Shown piece by piece: positions 34,843-47,011 of a DNA stretch of 64,000 nt; position 1 is the first letter of the stretch, and every line of letters starts with the position of its first letter. The translations under genes were made by a program, and so were the position numbers. The notes under the pieces were generated by a model, which had not been told where the DNA came from, made no database searches, and saw only the letters and a program-made list of their open reading frames with translations. Origin of the DNA: Rhodamnia argentea (Eukaryota > Streptophyta > Magnoliopsida > Myrtales > Myrtaceae); contig NC_063151.1 of NCBI RefSeq assembly GCF_020921035.1, positions 27,224,934-27,288,933 of the forward strand. Reading direction: 5' to 3'.

Positions 34843-36689
34843 GTAATGTAAGTTGTCAGAGGGGTGTCCAGACAGTGAGTGTCGATCCTAACTTCCCAAG
34901 TCTGGCCCAGCTATAAATTGGACGGTATATATAGGTGGTTAAAATTACGGGCAGACCCAGACTGAGACTGCAACCGGATCCCTATTTAATACTGGGGAGA
35001 TGCTGATTCCGAGGCGATCCCCCACCCCCCAACACATACACGAAGCTTTGGAAATTGGACTCCTCGCCCTGCCTCCCACGCTAAAATTACCCTTCTTCCT
35101 TCTCGCAAAACCACAGCGACTCATAGGGGAGAAATCCTTCTGTCTTTTTTTTTTCTTTTTTCTTCTGATTTTCCCAATTAAATTATGATCAACTACTAAC
35201 CACGCTCACTGTCCTATTAAGTATCACATCATTTACTTCCCTATTTTTTCGATCTATGTCCTTCGACTTAAGGAACTCGCAATCTATCGTGAGCCCAATG
35301 CCTACTTCTTCGAGCAAGTAGGGCATACCCCTGGCTCGCCGGCATTGAGCGAGCTCACATGTTAGGCGATTTCTCGAGAAATTGAAGAACCCCGTGTCCA
35401 AGTCCTTTAAGGATCCAAATCGAATTTTGATGCTTTGTCGATTGTTGGTGGAGGGAGACTTCTCGTGTGTCATGGACCAACGATTTTCGACGGCGACGGA
35501 GAGCAATAACTAAGGATGAGATGGGTAGAGTCGATTAGGCCGGAGGCTGCATCTCTTGGGATTTTTCTCCATCGTCCCTCTCTCTCTCTCTCTCTTTCTC
35601 TATATAGAGACTATAAGAAAGAAGATGGGAGATCTTTCGTGAGCGTCCGTTACCATCCAGAACAACACGTAAAATGAAGTCGTCACGATTGAAATAGCCA
35701 AAAGAAAGTCTCTACCCTATCGATCGCTTCGATCGTCGTGCTATCCGCCCTCTTGCTTCCGTTCCGAGGAAAATGATGCGACGACACTGTCCGAGTCCCA
35801 CGTCCCATGTCCCGTTTCGTTCGTTTCTGCTGTCGAGTGGTAGGGGGCCCACGAGACTGTCCTTTGCTCGCGGTTGCAAGGAAAAATTTGGTTTGCCAGT
35901 TCCCACTCCGAATAAGGCACCACTCGTCACGTCCCCATCGCATTCATTGGATGTGTGCATCCATCGCCCACGGAAATCCTTGAAGAAATGTCCACTTGTT
36001 CATTTGAATAATTTTTTTTTTTTTTTGGTCAAGGGTCTTATGGACCATCCTCCTTAGCGAGACTTCATTTGTAAAAGGGACTTCTTAATATAGGGAAAGT
36101 TTCGATTTTTTAATTACACTGACGGGGTACATTTCTTTCGAGAAGTAACGCATCGGGGTGCTCCAGAGATACTCGTCAGCACGGATTCATCGACGCATTA
36201 ATGACATTACAAGTGCCGTCGAGACACTCGGTAAATTTCGTTGATGAAAAGCATTGAACTTGGCGTCGAGCGCCCCTTGCGTGGTACTGGCTAGTTTGAC
36301 GAGCCTACATGGAAAACGAGGCGATGCGTGGCGTCTTTACGACATCCACAAGCAAAAAAACAAAAGAAAAGAAATCTGCGCATCACGGGGCCCATCGCCA
36401 TCGCCTTCATTAATTGAGATTGACAGAGCTTGAGAGATTTTTAAAAGCCTCGGCCTTGCCAACGTACCGAAGCGGTTCCGGAGGAGACGGTTCAACCTGA
36501 CAACAACGTGCCAGGGACGACGCTCTCCATTCCATCTCGTTCAAAGGCCTTCGACCGGTCAATAATTTCCTTTTGCATTTTTCCCAAAGAAGAAAATCGA
36601 GGGGCCGAGTGGCACTGTTCCAATCAACCCCTACTCGCACGTCTCGTGAAGAATCACCCCAATATCGACAAACCCACCTCGCCGATGTA
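34843..36689. other. Intergenic DNA, no gene recognised
   Basis: A TATA-like GGTATATATAGG near 34923-34934 and a (CT)n run at about 35577-35597 are visible. No frame with a known domain follows, so no gene is called. Confidence 0.4.
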
Positions 36690-37132
36690 GAGAAAATTAC
36701 CGAAAAAGTCTAAAATTTATTATATTTATATCAATTTAAGTTTTAAATCTTTTTGACAAATTACCAATTCAGTCTTAAATCTTTTGACAATTTGTCAATT
36801 CAATCATGAACCTTTCAATTATACCAGTTTAATCATAAACCTTTTGAAATTTTTTCAATTTAATCCTAAATCTTTTGAAATTTTTCCATTTTAGTCCTAA
36901 ACCTATTATTTGAGTAATTTTTCGAAAGGATTAAATAGGTAATTCATGAAAAGGTTTTGAACTAGTTTGGCAAATCATAAAAAGATTTAGGATCAAATTT
37001 GCATAATATAAAAGTTCGGGATTGAATTGGCAAGTTATCAAAATATTTAGAAATGAATCGGTACAATTGAAAAGTTTAGAATCAAATTAGTACAAATATA
37101 ATAAATTTAAGACTTTTTTGATAATTTTTTCC
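36690..37132. mobile_element. Family A MITE, arms only
   Basis: The left arm starts GAGAAAATTACCGAAAAAGTC and the right ends GACTTTTTTGATAATTTTTTCC, with repeated CAATTCAGTCTTAAATC and its inverse between. Flanks GCCGATGTA (36681-36689) and GCCGATACA (37133-37141) match at 7 of 9 positions. Closest in form to the 24388-24767 copy. Confidence 0.75.
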
Positions 37133-37724
37133 GCCGATACATGATATGGCGACATACCAACAATGATAAGGTGTTCGGACGTGGAGCATCACATGTTGGA
37201 ACCAAATTCGTCGAGAGGAATTATTGAAGCCGGCAGCTCTATCTTATATCCCCGATGCGGAATCGATCGAGAATCGTTGAAAGCGAGATCGTAGCTCACA
37301 AAATACGAGAGCCAAAAGAGAGAGTGAGAAAAGTCTAGACGGAACGGAACAATAATGGGTAGAAAAGTTTTCTACTTGAAGCCACCCCCAACCGTACCCA
37401 AAAAAGAAAAAGAAATCAATCGAGTCGTGTCGAAAGGAATGCGTATAAATAGTCGAGCTCGAAAAGGACAAAAAAAAGGGCAGTTCTGACAATTCATACC
37501 ATAAATTGTCAATTCATACCACATGTATGTAAGAGAGTATAAAGTGGTAAGATGTTATGATATAGTAATTAGATTCTCACAATCCTCGTCAGAGCCTCGC
37601 CACGCCACGCCACCTATATTTTGGACTCCATGCACTTCCTTCCTTTCCACTAGTCCTTCCCTATCTCTCTCTCTCCTTCCACAGCCCTAAGGTAGAACCA
37701 GAGCACGACCCCGACAGAGACCCA

Positions 37725-37730
<6 letters not shown>

Positions 37731-37762
<32 letters not shown>
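37731..37762. repeat. (TC)16 microsatellite abutting the RING gene start codon
   Basis: Sixteen TC units run without interruption to the A of the ATG at 37763. Pyrimidine-rich leaders of this kind are common in plant 5' UTRs, but direct contact with the start codon is notable. Confidence 0.9.
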
Positions 37763-37764
<2 letters not shown>

Positions 37765-39077
37765 GGCGGTGGAGTCTCGGCATCTCCATCTTTTCCCTCC
37801 GCAGCTCCTCCGCAACAGGTGGTGGTACCCCTCTCTCTCCCTCTCCCTCCTTTTCTTTTGACTTGCGGATCTTCGTGTCCGGAGTTTGCTAATGGTGATG
37901 GATGCCATCTTTTTGTTCGAATGCAGGGAAGGGGGAACGATGACGACCCATCCTGTGCAAGCCAACGCCAGCATGTACAGCTCCCAGCCGGTGTACGGGC
38001 TGCCCTTATCGGGAACCTCCACCGCCGATTCTTTCCTGTTTCCCCTGTACAATCCCAATCTCAACAACACCCATCTCTCCGCTGCCCGCGCCCTCGACGA
38101 GTCCCTGCGTCTCAAGACGACGCCGTTGAAGTCGGAGAGCGGGATCACCTACATCAACAACGCCCCCCTTCCTTCGTTATCGTCTTCCTCCAGAAAGCGC
38201 CCCAGAGACTCTGATCAAGGCTTGTCGTTCTCGACGGCGGAGATTCATCCCGACGGCGGGGGTGGTTGCGGCCGTTTCGCCTTCCTCGGGGACGACGTTT
38301 CTCTCCACGTCCACCACCAGTTCCTCGACATCGACCGCCTCATTTCTCAACACGTGAGTATCGATTCCGTCGTTCTATATGTGGGGCGCTCGGTTGTTAC
38401 TTTTCTATGATGAGCTCCTTCTGGCCATCGGCTGATTTCGAGCTGTGTCAACTGATTAAATCAAACAGATGGAGAAGCTGCGAGCGGAGATGGACGAGCA
38501 GAGAAAGAGCCAGGCGAGGAGGCTCGCGGAGTCGATCGGGCAAGGCCTGGCGAAGCGGCTCCGAGCGCGAGAGGAAGAGATCCAGAAGATCGGGAGGCTG
38601 AACTACGCGCTGGAAGAGAGGATCAAGTCGCTGTGCATCGAGAACCAGATATGGCGAGACCTGGCGCAGACAAACGAAGCCACGGCGAACGCGCTGAGGA
38701 CGAACTTGGAACAGGTGCTGCTGGCGCAAGTCAAGACGGCGGCGGACGACGCGGGCGAAACGGCCGAGCTGGACGACGCCGCTAACCATCGCCGGAACGG
38801 CGGCGGCGTCGACGACAACGCCCTAACGGAGGACGCGCAGTCGTGCTGCGGAAGCAGCGGGGGGGGAGGAGGGGAAGGGGAATGCGAGGGGAGGCGCGGG
38901 TTAGCGGGGGAGGAGGGGGGGAGGGGGTGGTGCAGGGAGTGCGGGAAGGAGGAGGCGCGGGTGCTGATATTGCCGTGCAGGCATCTGTGCCTGTGCCGGA
39001 CGTGCGAGCCGTCGTGTCGGGCGTGTCCGGTGTGTAGGTCTGCCAAGAACGCCAGTTTCGTCGTTAACGTGGAGTGA
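37763..39077 (+). CDS. BOI-type RING E3 ubiquitin ligase
   Basis: Three exons, 37763-37818, 37927-38353 and 38469-39077, with GT-AG introns, giving 363 residues. It opens MAVESRHLHLFPPQLLRNR, a start typical of the BOI/BRG family. The middle holds KRPRDSDQGL (a basic stretch that may direct nuclear entry) and HHQFLDIDRLISQH. A coiled coil from about residue 162 (EKLRAEMDEQRKSQARRLAE) leads into the WRD-type segment SLCIENQIWRDLAQTNEATA. A low-complexity Gly/Glu linker follows. The C-terminal RING at 316-363 shows C-x2-C, CRHLCLC, C-x2-C and CPVC, a C3HC4-like set with all metal ligands. Family members ubiquitinate regulators such as BOS1, bind DELLA proteins and limit cell death and gibberellin responses. 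The particular paralogue cannot be fixed. Confidence 0.93.
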
Positions 39078-42000
39078 ACGTTGGGAAATGAAAATATCAC
39101 GAGGAATGTGGAATGAAACAAACCACCCCCCCACCAAAAAAAAAAAAAAAATTGCACGTTGTTGATTATGATTTTTTTTGTACCAACGTTGTTGATTATG
39201 ATTACGAGCCCTTCTTTATTCAATTTTGCAATTTTTGGCCCTCTCATTAGCTCGGAATTGCGTCGCGGTCCCCCCCAACCCGACGGAAGGATACCCTCCT
39301 ACTCCCCCCCGCACGTACAAAATGTGGGTGATTGGGTGCTGAGTTTTGCTCTATAATTTGTCTCCACAAAAAAAAAAAAAAAAAAAAAATTTTGAGTGGA
39401 GCGTTGCCGCCGCACGTCATGGCAAAAATCTCGTGATGAAGTTAAGGAAGATTTGAACATCCTTGCTCTGTCATCTTTTTCTTTCATATTTTAAGCATTA
39501 AGAGAAGATACAAATTTGAGCATATGGTTCTAAAATAGGATTTGAATAATCAAATCAACTTCAATTTCATAAAAGATGAGAGAAACAGAAAAGTGGGTCC
39601 CGGAGCCCACCCGCCCCGACAGAAAAGATCGGGGGGAAAGGAGCTGGAAAAAGGGAGAGCGTGGGAGATACGCGCCATCAGGAAAGTGAGATGTCGAGGC
39701 GAGAGGAGGAGGGGGAAAAAGCTGACACGCCAGGGGGCGCGCGCAAATGTCGCTGTTCTTCTGCATTTTAACACTTTTCTCCAATTTTATTTATATATAT
39801 ATTAAATATCTGTTTCCTGTCGTTATTGAGTTCACAGTATTCTGCTCTGTGCAGCAGATCACCCCGCAGTGGGGACCTCCCACTTGCCAAAAACTCCCAA
39901 CTTCTTTTCAAAGGACCCAAAAAAAAAATTAGGAAAAGAAACCCAATTTAAAAAAAAAAAAAAAGGACGACGGAAGAAAGGTGAAGAAAAGGTCGTCCCC
40001 ACCTGACATGCAGAGTTAGCATGCGTTTCGCATTATTATTTGCTTGCCTACTCCGAGGCGGCCACGTCACGTCATCCTCCACGTATAGATCCACAAGGAA
40101 GCGAACCCAACCGAACCGGTTACATCTTCCCTCCTCGGGAGTCCCGACGGTGGTCCCCCTCCTGCTTTTTTCAGCCCCCTCCGTCGTGGGAGAAAGCACG
40201 GAACCACCGTTCTTTCCCTTTCGCTTTCCCGATCCGGCTCTGCCCCGAAAGTAATGGGTTTTCCCTCGTAATTCGGTTTTTGGGGGGGGTGGGGGTCACA
40301 CGTACTCCCCAACAGCCTCTCCTCGTCTCGTCACAACGTGTTATGATTCCATTTTTAACCTTCCAGCTTTCTCTCTGTCCCCTTCTCTCTCCCTCTCTCT
40401 CTCACTCTCTCTCTCTCCACCTTCTTTCTGTTTTCTTTTTTCAATTTTGCATGCCAATTCGAGCGGTGTCTGAGACTGTGATTTGATTGTAAATACTACT
40501 CAATACATAGGTGAGGGAGTCGACCAACGTCCACGTTACCAGTTCAGAAAAATCACGTTCGCCCAAATCTAAAATCCCACCCGGCTCGAAATCAAAACTT
40601 CGTAGGACATGATCTGACCCTTTCCTTCTCTGGTTTGGCAGCTGAGGACTGCACTGCGGTACAAATTTGCTCTCCTTTGGATCCGTCCATCTGTCTCCAC
40701 GCTTTGAGCTCCTCACTCCATTATTGCTCGGTAACAGCACCGCACCGTGCTGTTGCGGAGGACAATAATGAGACCAAAAAGGACGCATCGAGAGGAAAAG
40801 GAAGAGAGAGAGAGAAACAGGGGAAAGGTACGAAGAGCAAATGCAACTTCATCAACTTGCGCCGGTCGCATGAGATCTCCTTTTCAGTGCAGGGAAGAGC
40901 AATTATAGTCGGTGGGGGTGGATGGGCTGGGGGGGAATACATTTTGTCATTGATTATGATCTGGTCAGTGCAGAGTAAACCATCGTCATTATCGTTATGA
41001 AAAAGGAAATTTTGTTTTGCTTGGACCTTTCGTCCTTTCGATATCCATCCAAATTCCATTTCCACTTTATCTCTAATAACGAAGACAGGCGGCGAATCAC
41101 AAGCGGGTCGATGAATAAACGCGAAAAACATGTCACACCTTTCAATTCACAACGGAGAAAAGAGAGAGAGAGAGAGAGAGAGAGGAAGAGACGCTGCTTT
41201 CTGTGCCAAAGATTTGCGCCCCCCACCCCTTTCTTTCGGACAGAATTGGGTCGGTTCGTCCGTCGTTGTTTCGTGTCTCCCACAGACGCCATTCTTGTGC
41301 TCGGCTTTTTCTTGAAAGAGCGAAATTTGACAAGGCAAGGCAAGGAACGGAACATCGTTCGACCGTAGGTTAGGTAGACCTATCGAGTCCGCAACATGTG
41401 AGGAGCGGGAAAATCAGTTATGACATCCAGAGCCCCATGATGATTTTCTTTCTTTTATTGTAACTATTTTTTTTTTCTTGGTTTACTTTTCTGGGTTTTA
41501 TGCAGATCGACCGCATGAATACTTGAAACAATTTTCGAACTTATTTATCGCTAGAGGCGATGTAATGGATCAGCCTACCAGGCCGACACTTACATTTGCT
41601 CACGGTTGAGAGATCAACACTTTTCACGATGATGCTGAATAGGCAGATCCTTGTTAATTATGAGTATAGTTTGTCAAGTCGCCTAAGCTCTAAGCATGCG
41701 AGGGTCTTGGATAGATGAACGTAAAAGTGAGTTCGCTTGAACTCATCAATTTTGAGATTGCGAGGATGCACACGGGTTCTTGTTGATCGTTCAACGAAGA
41801 AGTTGAGACCCTTCGAAGGTTGGAAAAAAAACGTGAGGTATCAATTCAACCGGATCATCTGGTCTGTGTGCCCTCACAAAGACTTCACGAATAGAGAGAG
41901 AAATATGAAAGAAAGAAATTGGAAATGACTAACGATTTCTAAGCCTGCGTCCCTATAAACCGCTTCACCCAAGCCCTTTAATCATATAGAGCCCAGATGA

Positions 42001-42997
42001 ACCCTACATATGTCCTACAAAAGTCAAATGGCGGTAATGACACGTCGAACGATTCACGATATAGGCAGGTACTTTCACCAATGGACTGGACTTGCCACGA
42101 CCCAGGTCAACATAGCCAAGTCAAAATCGTAGCCATTCATCACGATCCCACCGCAAGTATTTCTACCTAATGACTTTCTTACACATGGTCCTCGCCCACA
42201 GCAAGTATTTGCTACACCACATACATTTGACCAATGATAGCCTATGCAGTGAAATCATTCAGACAGCTATCGCATGACCAGCTCAATCTCCCACCGATTT
42301 TCACTCTCGCCCATATACAGTCAAACTTGGTCAATCACATAATATGTTTCTTTTGGAACTAGACTATGTCTCCCTCAACGAATGAACATGACTTCAGTAT
42401 GACCGAGAGCAACTTTAAGACTGATTTTTAAGGGCTTACTCCCGCCAACCTCATGCAGCCACATCCATGAACTGCCGACCATTAAGCAGGTCCTAAATTC
42501 AAAGCAACCCAAGCATCCCATTAACCATTCTAGGCAATCCACATAAAATTCCGTTGGACCAGCCAAAGAGACAACGGCATTCACATGAGGAGGCCATAGC
42601 CAATTGTACGAGGCAACCCTTACGCTTCAACTCAATTGGAATGGCATTGCAGATTGGAAACCCATCTTGCCTTTTACACTATGATAAAACAAAACGATAC
42701 CATAAAACAGAATCATCAACTTCTACAAGAACAATCAACTAAGACAGATTCAGAGTTGCCCAGCAGAATCGATCCTCTAAAATACGAGCATGGTCATAAT
42801 TACAGCCATAAAGTTCCTCCACAGAAAAAAGTACCACAATTTTCAATTTGCTGGAAACTTCCTCTCTTGTTCCTTCTCTCTGTGTGTCTCTCCCACAATC
42901 AGAGGGATGCAGGGATGCGAATGATGTGAGTGGGGCTGGGGAAGGGAGGTGGAGATGGGACAGGAAGGGGAAGATGGGTGAGGAACAGAGAATTTAC
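39078..42997. other. Intergenic DNA between the RING gene and SR45
   Basis: No gene recognised. It contains 3' UTR sequence of the RING gene, a long A run at 39367-39390, CT-rich tracts at about 40380-40420 and a (GA)12 run at 41161-41184. Frames near 40000-41400 are driven by these simple repeats. The stretch 42700-42997 next to the SR45 stop is likely its 3' UTR. Confidence 0.45.
41161..41184. repeat. (AG)12 microsatellite
   Basis: Twelve uninterrupted AG units in gene-free DNA. Confidence 0.85.
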
Positions 42998-45900
42998 CTA
43001 TGGCTTACGAGGCGGCGAGCTGCTGCTGCTCGTGTTGCTGGAGCTCCTTCCCCTTATGGGCCTGCAAATGTAGAGCTCATGGTCATTCTTACGACCATTA
43101 AATCATGGCTACAGAGGACCAACATACCAATGCAAAGCAGAACTGGGAAGGCTGCACAACTGTCAGCAGTTGTACGCCAACGCCCAGAAATCACATTGCA
43201 CACAAACTAAGGTTTACTACAAACAACTGTAGTTATTGGCACGAATAAACGATGCTCTTAGTAGACCTTAGATCTAAATCCTCAAAGATGATCTAGGAAA
43301 GAAAAATACCTTCTAGGGCTGCGACTCGGTATCCGCCGCGGTATCTGTTAGATTTATAACAGACAATGAGAAAAAAAACTTCACTAACTAGTGATTGATA
43401 ATGTTACCAGTAGACTACACAAACCTTGCGTGGACTTGGTGAGTCAGAGTACGAGGATGACCTGCCACGCCTTGCTTGTGGTGCTCGACCTCTGATAGCA
43501 TCAAATAGCGTGAAACATTCAAATACGTAACATTCAAAACTATGCAGAAAAGACATGCACAACCCTTGCAGGGAGGCCATCATGTGCAAGTTTTCGTTCA
43601 GAAGAGGGAAAAAGATACTATTATATCATTGTAAAAAAGTACCTCCTAGGAGAAGGTGATCGTGCTGGTGATCGAGCGGCCCTGCGCACTAGAGAGCGAC
43701 TACGCCGTCGACTGATTGGAGACCTTCTAGGTGGACTTCTAGCTCGTCTAGGTGGTGACCTGTAACAGTAAAAAATGTGATAAGATTAAAAACTAAAAAA
43801 TACACTCAAGAAAATTGGGAGCACGATGCAGGCCACCACAAATTCGCCTTGTATGATTAAGGTACTTGCAGGCATATTGATATGGAACACATTAATCAGC
43901 GAACGGATATAAGCAACACACTCAATCATGAAATCAATATGCTGAACAGGTCAACAACTAATGAACTAATTAAAGTCCTTGCTGTAGGTAAAACTCTCAG
44001 TGTTATTGACTACATGATGTACCATCTTTAAGCTATAGCCACTATCTCATTAACATATCACACAAATTACAGCTCAGCCGCTGGTATATTACAAGTTAAA
44101 GGACAAAGCACCCTACAGGCTCAACTTTGCACTATGCAAAATACAAATGAGTTCATCTTACCGTCGCCTAGGAGGAAGGGGCGAACGTCTTCGGATTGGA
44201 CTAGCCCGCGCTCTACATGGAGAAACCCTTATGAGAGATTGGTAACAAGATTCAAAGATAAAATCATGGCAAGAAAGCACCCAAACAACCAACCTCAGAG
44301 GGGACCTATGCCGCCTTGGAAGAGATAATGGGTCACGAACTCTTCCCGGGGACGCAGGCCGCCTTCTTGGAGGTGTCTCACCACGTCGATAGGGGGACTC
44401 TCCTCGACGGCGGATTGGGGATTCTCCTCGACGGCGGATTGGAGAATCTAGCAGTCTTCTTGGAGATCCACCTCTACGAGGTCCAGGAGATCTTCTTCGT
44501 GGTGGTGGTGGGGAAAGAGCTTTCCGACGAGGAGAAGCTACATAGAAAAGCTCGTAAGCAAGCAATGATGCACATGAGATAATAAAAAACAACTAGAATT
44601 TTGCAACAAAATCTGGCAGTACAAACATACAGTCTCTTGGCTGTTTAGATGCATCTTTTTCTGCATCAGCACCAACATTATCAGATTTCGAAGCATCTCT
44701 CTTCAAATCTGTTGGAGCAGGTTTTGGTGTTGGCGAAACCTTCTGTCTAGGTGGTAATGTAAACTTGGCACGAACAAAATTTCCATCAATTTGAGCCTAC
44801 ATAGAGACCGTTATTTAGCCTCTTTTCCTCAATATTAATATACATGAGGTCCTGATAATCAGGCTACTCACGATACTGACGGTAAATGAAACTTACTCCA
44901 TCCATATACAGCTGAGCCTTTTCAGCATCAGCTCTTGTTTTGAACTCGACATAACCATATCCTTTTGGAAGATTCACCTGAAACAGGATTAGTGTTATTA
45001 TACATGATGGCTGTACATTCACACACAGGCTCCAAACAAACGTGTGAACTTACAGTCCGGTCCATGGCAAGCTCCACATGCACTACTTCACCAAAGTTAC
45101 CTGGAAGAGAAAAGGTTAGAATGACAAACTATGCGTACCATCCTGACATAGGAACATTGAAGAAAACATGAGTTAATGAAAATCAAAGTGGTAAAGGATA
45201 TAACTGCCCAACCAAGAACCTTTGAGAAAACAAATTAGAAGTCTGGAGACTGCATTTTGGTAATTTACAATCATTGAATACGAGAGCACGAAAACACCCA
45301 ATTGACAACATAAGTAAAAGTAGCTCTTCCAAACAAAATAGTATCTGAAATTTAAATGTGCCAGAATTGCATGAAGAAAATGCCAAGAGCAAACATGAAA
45401 AAAGCCAAAGTTGAACAAGCATACTGATATCCTACATAGACATCCCTTGAACCAAGGAGAACAAGTTCTCAAAGTTCAAGATTTCAACGAAGAGCGGAAT
45501 CACAAGGTCAAAGGCTAGAGATAATATGCATCAGAATATGGCCGCGAGATCAGAATTTTCCAAGAGCAATATACCAAATCCCACAATCTGGCATACTATT
45601 TCAATCTTAAGGAAGTATTTTCTGTGCCAGCGGAAAGTGAACTAAACAAAATCAAGTACATGAAAAATGAAATTGTCTTACTGAATATCTCCTTCAGGTG
45701 GCCTTCATTAACATTTCTACTGAGTGCGTCTATATGAAGAACAAGGGATTCTCGAATAGGAGAAGCTTTCCTGCAATTATGAAATGTTATTAAAAAAAAA
45801 AGATGTAACAGCAAAAGAAGAAGACAATGCAACACACTATCAATATAAGTCCTCTATTTTCTCCTCATTCCCATCTAAAGGTCTGTTTGTTCTAGGGAAA

Positions 45901-46960
45901 ACTTATTGATAAAGGAAAATATTTTTTCCCTTTTCAAATTAGGGAATTCATCTTTCTAACTTTAAACATGCATATTTTTTTCACCATAAATGATTTCAGC
46001 AAATCAAACACATGAAGTCCACAAAACTAGTTCACGGAAAATCTTTCACACAAGCAAATATATCCTAAATGCCATTATACTTGCATGACCTATAATGAGC
46101 TGCTTACAATGTATATCCTACCTAGTAGGATTTTGACTTAGCTTGTTAAAAATCATTACACTTACCTAGGGGGCGGAGAAGCTCTCTTAGGCGGCGGCGG
46201 CGGCGGAGGGGAACGGCCTCTCTTGACTACCTCAGGAGAACTGCAGAAAAAGGTGGAGTTATATATGATGAAATGATAGTCAGCAATGGGAAATTCAAAA
46301 AGAGAAGCAACCAAGAAAAAAGCATGCAATTCATGTAGACCTCCCTCATTCGAATCATCAATCCTCCAATCCTAGCTAGACTCTAATAACTGCACCTTTC
46401 CATAGAAACGGGCTCTCCTCGGATCTCTGTCCATTCTCAGTATCATACCGAGCACAAATCTACACTAAGAAGAAAAGGAATAGACGTGCTATCAAAAGCC
46501 CACACAGTTTACACAAGCGGAAACAGTTGCAAGTTCTAGTCGGCATATCAAATTTCCACGCCCTCCATCGGACTTTCTATTCTGTTAACATCTAAAATTC
46601 CAGCTTTCCATTCACCAACTACGCCAACCCCCCTTCCCACCCCCCCAAAACTAACCAACCAAAAAAATAAAAAAAAAAGCAGCTAACTTTACTTCGGCGT
46701 CGCGCAAAAAAAAGGCAAACAGTAGAGAGAGCAAGAAACCTGCGGCGGTGACGAGGGGGGCTACGGCTGCGAGAGCTGACGCTGTGCGAAGGAGAGGAAG
46801 AGGAAGTGACCGATCTAGAGCGAGAGCGAGACGGGGACTTGGACGGGGAACGAGACCTGGAGCTGGAACGAGAGTCGGAGCCTGAGAAAGAGCGGGACCG
46901 AGAGGAGGACCCGGACGCGGAGCCCGACGGGGAAGGACGGCCTCTGCTGGGTTTCGCCAT
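42998..46960 (-). CDS. SR45: SR45 / RNPS1-type splicing regulator
   Basis: Twelve coding exons on the minus strand: 46960-46740, 46240-46166, 45770-45682, 45100-45054, 44977-44897, 44796-44631, 44537-44294, 44212-44162, 43759-43643, 43491-43425, 43344-43310 and 43061-42998. These join in frame to 418 residues; the Arabidopsis protein has about 414. It opens MAKPSRGRPSPSGSASG. The order is an N-terminal RS domain (about 10-98), one RRM (about 107-184; RNP2 LVLHIDAL, RNP1 KGYGYVEF at 149-156), then a long C-terminal RS domain with SPxRRR repeats. SR45 binds pre-mRNA, contacts U1-70K and U2AF35, and is the plant RNPS1 of the ASAP/exon-junction complexes in the nucleus. All introns are GT-AG. A second AG 18 nt inside exon 7 lies where Arabidopsis makes its two known isoforms. 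The gene appears intact. Confidence 0.95.
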
Positions 46961-47002
46961 GGCTTGGTGGGGTGGAGATTGGGGAATGAGCGAGCGCGAG
47001 CG

Positions 47003-47011
47003 AAACCCTAA
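47003..47011. promoter_or_regulatory. Telo-box in the SR45 leader/promoter
   Basis: AAACCCTAA lies about 43 bases upstream of the SR45 start. Telo-boxes are common in promoters of translation and RNA-processing genes in plants and help transcription together with site II motifs. Here the role is inferred. Confidence 0.5.

Noticed and set aside
37630..37653. Seven-codon upstream open frame before the RING gene
   Set aside because: It lies within about 20 bases of a TATA-like string (37613-37620), so it is probably upstream of the transcript start.
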